Source: Candidatus Melainabacteria bacterium GWA2_34_9 (GTDB taxonomy: Bacteria > Cyanobacteriota > Vampirovibrionia > Gastranaerophilales > UBA9971). From it: DNA of 18,434 nt. Shown piece by piece: positions 13,153 through 18,434 of this stretch (the stretch's first letter is position 1; every line of letters starts with the position of its first letter). Below the pieces are notes generated by a model. It was given only the letters and a program-made list of their open reading frames with translations, was not told the DNA's origin and searched no databases. The position numbers and the translations under genes are program-made. The stretch lies in contig MFRJ01000060.1 of NCBI GenBank assembly GCA_001784535.1, positions 1-18,434 of the forward strand, written 5' to 3'.

Positions 13153-13376
13153 AAGGCAAAATGTAAATATATTTAGATTTTGCCAAAATTTCTAACGGCA
13201 TTCTTTTTTAATAAATTATTTATTTATATGAAATTATTGCTAAAATAATATATAAAATTTATATTTATGATAAAATCATTTACAAATAAATTATCTATAA
13301 AATATCAAAAAATTAAAATAAATTCATTATTTGAAAATTATAATTGCTTTTACCAGACAAATTAAGGGAATAAATT

Positions 13377-15158
13377 ATGTTCACTAATAAATCATCGGAA
13401 GTTTTTTATAATAAAGGAATTATCCATTATGAAAATGGTGAATATGCTCTTGCAATAGATTTATTTAAACAAGCTATTGAAAAAAATTCATCAAACCCTC
13501 AATTTTATTACAATCTCGGTCTTGCTTATGTGAAAACAGAAGAATATGACTTAGCTATTACTAATTTTAAAGAAGCAATATCATTAAACCCAAAAGATGC
13601 TGATGCTTTGCAAAATTTAGGAATTGCTTATTATACAAAATCTCAATTTGAAGATGCTATTCAATCCTACAAAAAGGCTATTGAAATAAAACCCAATGAT
13701 TATCAAATCCATGACAATATGGGTATATCTTATTTCTCAATGAACCTTTATAAAGATTCGATTGAATGCTTCAATAAAGCCTTTGAACTTAACAAAAAAG
13801 ATTCCGGTGTGGCATCTAACCTTGCCTATGCTTATTATACAAATGAACAGTATGATTTAGCAAAAATAAATTTTATTCACGCAATTTCTTTAAACGATGA
13901 AGATGAAGAAGCTTATTTCAATCTGGGAAATGTTTATTTAAAATTAAAAGAACTTAGTCTTGCTGAAGAAAATTATAAAAAGACTTTATCTATAAATCCT
14001 GAGCATGAAGGCGCTATAAAAGCTTTAAATGATCTTAATAAAAATGAACAAGAACCTTTGATTGAAGAAGAGCCTGAAACAATTTTAGAGGAAGAAATCC
14101 TCGCAGAAAAGCAGGAAAAGGTGGTTCTTCTTGAAGAACCTGAAAAAACATATGTAGCTTTAGAAGCTGAGGCTGGAGCATTTTTTCAAAAAGCTGTGAA
14201 TTTCTTAAAAGAAAAAGAATTAGAATCGGCTGTTGAAGAGTTAAATAAAGCTTTATCCCTTAAAAGGGATCATCAAAATGCTCTTGAGCTACTTAATAAA
14301 ACCAAATTATTGTTAAATGAAGCCGATAATTTATTTAAACAAGGGGTGCTACACTATTCAAGCAAAGACTATGCCAGCTCTATTGATTGTTTCAAAAAAG
14401 CATTGGATATAAAGCCAAACAGCATTCAAATAAAATCATCACTGGCTAAAACACAAATAAAACTATCGCTTACTAAAACAGCAGAAAACGCTTCACCTGA
14501 TGATTCCGGTACGGCTCACTATACTGTATTTTCAAAAACCAAAGAACAAGAAAAATACAAAGTTGAAGTTGATACTCTTAAAAAAGCTATTGAAGAAAAT
14601 CCCAAAGAACCCGAAAATCATTATAATTTAGGGGTGGTCTATATAAAACAAAAAGAATATCTACATGCCATAGATAGTCTTAAAACAACGTTATTACTTA
14701 AGCCTGAGCATAAAGAAGCTCAAGATGCCTTATATGATATAATTAAAATGATAAATACTGCCGATGAAGATTCTAAATACTATTATAAAATGGCTCTTAT
14801 CTATATCGAAAAAAGAGAATACTATAAAGCTATTGATGAATTGAAAAAAATTCTTGCTCTTTCTCCTGATAATCTTGAAGCTAAAAATTTATTTTCTAAA
14901 ATAATGATAATGATGAGTAACTCTAATAATCAAGAATCAGAAAATAATAATTTAGCTAACGAAATTGCCAGATATCAAAACATTATTGCTTCAAATCCTA
15001 ACGATTTTGAGGCATATTATAAACTCGGCTTAATTTACTCGCAAAATAAAAATTATGATTTTGCAAAAGAACAATTTTTAAAAGTTCTTAAATTAAATTC
15101 AAATCATCAGAAAGCTCAAAGCTCTTTGTACGATTTAATAAAAACAATGAATGCATAA
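13377..15158 (+). CDS. Tetratricopeptide repeat protein, two TPR blocks
   Basis: A 593-aa soluble protein built almost entirely of 34-residue TPR motifs. Six in a row fill residues about 6-209 (first: FYNKGIIHYENGEYALAIDLF; each closes with a NP/KP turn). An acidic Glu-rich linker occupies about 224-258. A second block of about five more regular or degenerate TPRs (263-297, 312-347, 405-440, 456-490, 545-578) is interrupted by Ser/Thr-rich stretches. There is no signal peptide or membrane segment, so a cytoplasmic scaffold for protein-protein contacts is likely. The partner is unknown. AAGGGAA before the ATG supports the start. It is monocistronic, ending in a strong shared terminator. No enzymatic domain is seen. 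Confidence 0.92.
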   Translation: MFTNKSSEVFYNKGIIHYENGEYALAIDLFKQAIEKNSSNPQFYYNLGLAYVKTEEYDLAITNFKEAISLNPKDADALQNLGIAYYTKSQFEDAIQSYKKAIEIKPNDYQIHDNMGISYFSMNLYKDSIECFNKAFELNKKDSGVASNLAYAYYTNEQYDLAKINFIHAISLNDEDEEAYFNLGNVYLKLKELSLAEENYKKTLSINPEHEGAIKALNDLNKNEQEPLIEEEPETILEEEILAEKQEKVVLLEEPEKTYVALEAEAGAFFQKAVNFLKEKELESAVEELNKALSLKRDHQNALELLNKTKLLLNEADNLFKQGVLHYSSKDYASSIDCFKKALDIKPNSIQIKSSLAKTQIKLSLTKTAENASPDDSGTAHYTVFSKTKEQEKYKVEVDTLKKAIEENPKEPENHYNLGVVYIKQKEYLHAIDSLKTTLLLKPEHKEAQDALYDIIKMINTADEDSKYYYKMALIYIEKREYYKAIDELKKILALSPDNLEAKNLFSKIMIMMSNSNNQESENNNLANEIARYQNIIASNPNDFEAYYKLGLIYSQNKNYDFAKEQFLKVLKLNSNHQKAQSSLYDLIKTMNA

Positions 15159-15193
15159 AAAAAGAGGGTGGACTTCAGTCCACCCTCTTTTTT
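15158..15193. terminator. Bidirectional terminator between TPR and EF-G-like genes
   Basis: A perfect 17-bp stem, AAAAAAGAGGGTGGACT with AGTCCACCCTCTTTTTT, separated by two bases. A and T flanks on both sides serve the plus-strand TPR gene and the minus-strand EF-G-like gene. It begins inside the TPR stop codon. Confidence 0.92.
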
Positions 15194-15198
15194 GTTTA

Positions 15199-17280
15199 TT
15201 AATCTTCTTCTTTATGATCTTTTTTGTTTAGTTCTATGATTTTTGCTGCCAGATGAGCAGGAACTTCTTCATAATGCGAGAATTCCATTACAAATACACC
15301 TGCACCGCTGGTCATTGAATTTAATACGGCAGCATATTGAAGCATTTCAGCCATCGGGATTTCTGCTTTAACAGTTTGTGTTTTGCCTTCCGCATCAATT
15401 CCAAGCATCCTTCCTCTTCTGCTGTTCAAATCACCCATAACATCCCCGATATTTTGTTCAGGGACTGTGATTTCAACGTGCATTATCGGTTCAAGCAGAA
15501 TAGGATTTGCCTGTAAGTAACCTTTTTTGAAAGCCATTGAACCTGCTACTTTAAATGCCATTTCAGAAGAATCAACAGGGTGATAACTTCCATCATAAAG
15601 CACAACTTTAATATCTACAGCAGGACAGCCGGCAAGAACACCTTCATTCATAGCTTCTCTTATTCCGTTTTCTACGGCAGGAATATATTGTCTCGGTATT
15701 GATCCGCCAACAATATTATCCACAAATTCAAAGCCTTTGCCTTTTTCAAGAGGATGAAGTTCTATCCAGCAGTCTCCATATTGACCTTTTCCTCCGGATT
15801 GTTTTTTATATTTGCCCTGTACTTTTGTACTTCCTGAAATTGTTTCTTTATAAGGAATTTTAGGAGCTTCCAGCAGCACTTCCGTACCAAATTTTCTTTT
15901 TAATTTTTCAATTGTAACATCAACATGCACTTGTCCCATGCCGGATAAAATCATTTCTTTTGTCTGAGCATCCCTGGTTAAATGGATAGTAGGATCTTCT
16001 TCCATAAGTTTTTTCAAACCTGCATGAATTTTCTCCTCATCACCTTTATTTTTTGCTTTAATTGCAAAAGATATAACAGGAGCAGGCATTTTAACAGTCG
16101 GAATTGTTACAGCTTTTTTCTCATCACTGAAACTATCACCTGTTTGCGTTTCTTTTAACTTTGGAACAGCAATTATATCACCGGCTAAAGCCTGTGTAAC
16201 CGCTTCATGTTTTTTGCCTACAAGGTGAAGAATCTGTCCGATTCTTTCTTTTGATTTTTTGGTAGCATTATAAATCACTGAATCCGGCGTTACTTTTCCT
16301 GAAAAGACTCTCATTATAGTAAGCTGACCTGCGTAAGGATCAATTACTGTTTTGAATACCAATGCAGCTAAAGGTTCTGTTGCTGACGGTTTAATTTGTA
16401 TTTCAGAGCCATCCTGACTTAATGCTTTTATTTCGCCTCTCTCAACAGGAGAAGGCAAATAATTATTTATAAAATCAAGAGCTTGAACCACACCAATATT
16501 CTTTAAAGCTGATCCAAAAAGTACAGGAACTATTTGACACTTTGCAATACCTGCTTTAAGTGCTTTTTGTATTTCTTCAGAAGTTAATGTTTGACCTTCA
16601 AGATATTTTTCAAGAACTTCATCATCGCATTCCACGATTGATTCAAGAGATTGTTCTCTTAAAGAATCGGCGTCCGCTTTTAAATCAGCAGGAACATCTT
16701 GAACTGAAAACTTTCCGCTTTCATTTTGTTCAAAAATATAAGCTTTTTCTTCCAATAAATCCACAACACCTTTAAAAGATGTTTCTTCGCCTATCGGCAT
16801 TTGAATTAAAACGGGTTTTGCGGGAAAAGATTTGTCAAGATTTGCAATTACAGCTTTATAATTGGAATGTTCTCTTTCAAGTTTGTTTATAAACACCGCC
16901 ATCGGTAAATTTAATTCTTTTGCCTGTTTTATAAGTTTATCAGATTGGATTTTTACCCCATCTATACTATCAAGAACTATAAGTGCCGCATCAATTCCCT
17001 GCATGCAATTTTTTGAATCAGCGATATAATTAGCTGAACCGGGAGTATCGATAAGATTTATCAATTTATTTTTCCAGAAAAAATTTGCTATTGCTGAGCT
17101 TATTGTTGTTTTTCTTTTTATTTCTTCGGGTTCATTATCCATAAGGGAAGTTTCGTTATCGACTTTACCGAGTCTGGTATTCTGACCTGCATTAAACAAA
17201 ATTGCATCGGCAAAAGAAGTTTTCCCTGTTCCTACATGTCCGATTAAACCAACGTTTCTGATTTCTGATGTTTCAGCCAT
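15199..17280 (-). CDS. fusA: Elongation factor G-like GTPase (EF-G paralogue type)
   Basis: A 693-aa protein with the five-domain EF-G layout. The G1 loop GHVGTGKT (14-21) and a TT in the switch I region (58-59) are present. G3 is DTPGSANY (78-85), where canonical EF-G has DTPGHVDF, so the usual catalytic His is Ser82. G4 is NKLE (132-135) instead of NKxD. Domain II follows at about 300-380, domain IV carries GGKGQYGD and GGSIPRQYIPAVENGIREA, and the end is domain V (EFSHYEEVP). EF-G paralogues of the EF-G-2 type share a missing G3 His, so this is probably that paralogue, with canonical fusA elsewhere. It may act in translocation or ribosome recycling; the exact role is open. GGGGG precedes the start, and the gene is not in a str operon. 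Confidence 0.88.
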   Translation of the reverse strand: MAETSEIRNVGLIGHVGTGKTSFADAILFNAGQNTRLGKVDNETSLMDNEPEEIKRKTTISSAIANFFWKNKLINLIDTPGSANYIADSKNCMQGIDAALIVLDSIDGVKIQSDKLIKQAKELNLPMAVFINKLEREHSNYKAVIANLDKSFPAKPVLIQMPIGEETSFKGVVDLLEEKAYIFEQNESGKFSVQDVPADLKADADSLREQSLESIVECDDEVLEKYLEGQTLTSEEIQKALKAGIAKCQIVPVLFGSALKNIGVVQALDFINNYLPSPVERGEIKALSQDGSEIQIKPSATEPLAALVFKTVIDPYAGQLTIMRVFSGKVTPDSVIYNATKKSKERIGQILHLVGKKHEAVTQALAGDIIAVPKLKETQTGDSFSDEKKAVTIPTVKMPAPVISFAIKAKNKGDEEKIHAGLKKLMEEDPTIHLTRDAQTKEMILSGMGQVHVDVTIEKLKRKFGTEVLLEAPKIPYKETISGSTKVQGKYKKQSGGKGQYGDCWIELHPLEKGKGFEFVDNIVGGSIPRQYIPAVENGIREAMNEGVLAGCPAVDIKVVLYDGSYHPVDSSEMAFKVAGSMAFKKGYLQANPILLEPIMHVEITVPEQNIGDVMGDLNSRRGRMLGIDAEGKTQTVKAEIPMAEMLQYAAVLNSMTSGAGVFVMEFSHYEEVPAHLAAKIIELNKKDHKEED

Positions 17281-17309
17281 AGATTACCCCCGTTTATTTA
17301 TTTAAAGTA

Positions 17310-17315
17310 ACTATA
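17310..17315 (-). promoter_or_regulatory. Possible -10 box for the EF-G-like gene
   Basis: TATAGT on the minus strand, start near 17303, with only a weak -35 upstream. The rest of the 276-bp gap to 17556 is AT-rich. It contains a TATAAT (17509-17514) that may serve the plus-strand cytidylyltransferase. Confidence 0.3.
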
Positions 17316-17556
17316 AGAAATAAATTGCAGATGAATAAAACATAGTTTAAAGAATTCAATCTTTATTGTAGCGAAAGCGTTTAAAAAATGGAAATAATGA
17401 ACTTCCTTTTTTAACATTCATTAATATAATTTATATGAATTGAATATAAATTATATTAAAAAATAAAAATCATATTTTTACTAGTGTCTTTGAACATAAA
17501 AAATAATTTATAATTTTAATTGTATTAGCTCTTTATTTTATTAAAAGGAGAATTAA

Positions 17557-18252
17557 ATGAATATACTCGGAATAATTCCAGCCAGAGGCGGCTCTAAAAG
17601 AACTCCAAGAAAAAATATAAAAATGATTGCAGGAAAACCGCTTATTGCACATACAATTGAAGCAGGATTAAAATCAAAACTTGTTAACAGAGTAGTTGTT
17701 TCAACGGAAGATGCAGAAATTGCACAGGTGGCATTAGCTTTTGGCGCAGAAGTAGTTGAAAGACCCCATGAATTAGCTGTTGATACTGCAAAAACTGCTC
17801 CCGTTATGCTTCATGTTGTTGAACAACTCGAACTTCAAGGATATATACCTGATATTGTTGTTTTAATACAGCCAACTTGTCCAACAAGAGATGAAAACCT
17901 AATTGATTCCGCACTTACACAATTATTAAACTCTGATAAAGATTCCATATTCGGTGGATTTATGATAAGTAAAAGCATGCCTAGATGGAAAAAGGGATTT
18001 GACGGTAAAAATGTTGCTCTTTATGATTATCATTTTAGACCAAGAACTCAAGAACCACATCTTATGGAAGATATATATGCAGAAACCGGAGCTTTTTATG
18101 CCATAAGAATAGATGCTTTCAAAAAAACAAGGGATTTTCTTGGTGAAGATGTTGATATTTTTGAAATGGAACGTTCTGTAGATATTGATACGCCCGAAGA
18201 TTTTGCCCGAGCAGAAAAAATATTGCTTGAAAAAGCAGCATCCGTGCTTTAA
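17557..18252 (+). CDS. NeuA/PseF-type CMP-nonulosonate cytidylyltransferase
   Basis: A 231-aa acylneuraminate cytidylyltransferase-family enzyme. The N-terminal IIPARGGSKR (residues 6-15) followed by PRKN is the CTP-binding signature. STEDAEIAQVA (49-59) and PTCPTRDENLIDSAL (105-119) are the expected downstream motifs, and the end SVDIDTPEDFARAE is typical. It transfers CMP from CTP to a nonulosonic acid (sialic, pseudaminic or legionaminic) to make the donor for surface glycan or flagellin glycosylation. Length is normal for PseF/LegF-type enzymes. Which sugar is used cannot be told, because no partner genes are in the window. AAGGAG nine bases before the ATG is a strong ribosome site. No adjacent gene on the same strand is visible. 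Confidence 0.9.
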   Translation: MNILGIIPARGGSKRTPRKNIKMIAGKPLIAHTIEAGLKSKLVNRVVVSTEDAEIAQVALAFGAEVVERPHELAVDTAKTAPVMLHVVEQLELQGYIPDIVVLIQPTCPTRDENLIDSALTQLLNSDKDSIFGGFMISKSMPRWKKGFDGKNVALYDYHFRPRTQEPHLMEDIYAETGAFYAIRIDAFKKTRDFLGEDVDIFEMERSVDIDTPEDFARAEKILLEKAASVL

Positions 18253-18387
18253 ATAATTTATAAAAAAGCAATAATTTTTTCTTTTGGTTTTTATTCATTT
18301 GTAAATATTTTTAGTAAAACTAAATAAATTTTTTTGATTTTATATTTAAATATAAAAAAATTATTATTTTGAGGAATATAAAAGAAC

Positions 18388-18415
18388 TTGTCTTTATGTA
18401 TTATATAAAGGACAA
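18388..18415. repeat. Imperfect inverted repeat near the window edge
   Basis: TTGTCTTTAT pairs with ATAAAGGACAA through ten pairs and one bulged base, within 180 bp of otherwise featureless AT-rich DNA (18253-18434). It could be a regulatory site of a gene beyond the edge. Confidence 0.3.
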
Positions 18416-18434
18416 TATAATTAACATCTTTATT

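Larger units (their letters stand above)
13051..13376. other. 326-bp region between divergent tRNA-Leu and TPR gene
   Basis: The left third holds the GC-rich leader and minus-strand promoter. The rest (13155-13370) is very AT-rich with no credible ORF. A TATAAT box at 13339-13344 may serve the TPR gene (start near 13351), but no good -35 accompanies it. Confidence 0.5.

Noticed and set aside
18396..18434. Possible start of another gene (ATG TAT TAT ATA ...) open to the edge
   Set aside because: GAGG is more than 20 bases upstream and only 13 codons are visible, overlapping an inverted repeat.

Overview
The window looks like chromosomal DNA from a low-GC, non-photosynthetic relative of cyanobacteria, most likely Melainabacteria/Vampirovibrionia (Gastranaerophilales type). 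This is inference. It rests on AT-rich coding DNA, a secreted GHL10 (DUF187) hydrolase of a kind common in cyanobacteria and their relatives, and two adjacent unknown proteins with an N-terminal F-[KQ]-G motif that I associate from memory with Gastranaerophilales proteins. No rRNA or other firm taxonomic marker is present.

Layout. 1-910: 3' part of rqcH (ribosome quality control). 1000-1519: a two-gene RHH/RelE-type toxin-antitoxin module. 1514-3163 (minus): a CoA-disulfide-reductase-like flavoprotein fused to rhodanese. 3164-3607: a gene-free stretch with divergent promoter signals, a likely small RNA or attenuated leader (3362-3488) and an inverted repeat. 3608-5562: two unrecognised genes in tandem. 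5591-5616: a terminator. 5662-7131: gatA. 7206-7979: an exported protein with an FG-GAP/EF-hand-like Asp motif. 7980-8880: a patch of palindromic repeats and a large foldable element. Inside this patch lie a 49-aa reverse-strand gene and a divergent XRE regulator that share a palindrome-rich intergenic region. 8881-11551 (minus): a secreted GHL10 hydrolase and a SuhB-type inositol monophosphatase. 11643-13152 (minus): tRNA-Leu(CAG), infC, rpmI, rplT and a terminator, read as one translation operon. 13377-15158: a large TPR protein. 15199-17280 (minus): a divergent EF-G-like GTPase. 17557-18252: a nonulosonate/NeuA-type cytidylyltransferase.

Functionally, housekeeping translation genes (rqcH, gatA, tRNA-Leu, infC-rpmI-rplT, EF-G-like) dominate. 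Accessory material sits in two places: the TA module and the 7.1-8.9 kb repeat patch. The best-supported reinterpretation is infC: its real start is an AUU codon at 12926 with an ideal Shine-Dalgarno, the classic IF3 autoregulatory arrangement, followed by a 10-bp perfect hairpin inside codons 8-14. The most likely undescribed elements are the 3362-3488 RNA, the XRE/49-aa divergent pair, and the long-arm stem-loop at 8003-8130. I see no phage, CRISPR array or intact insertion sequence.
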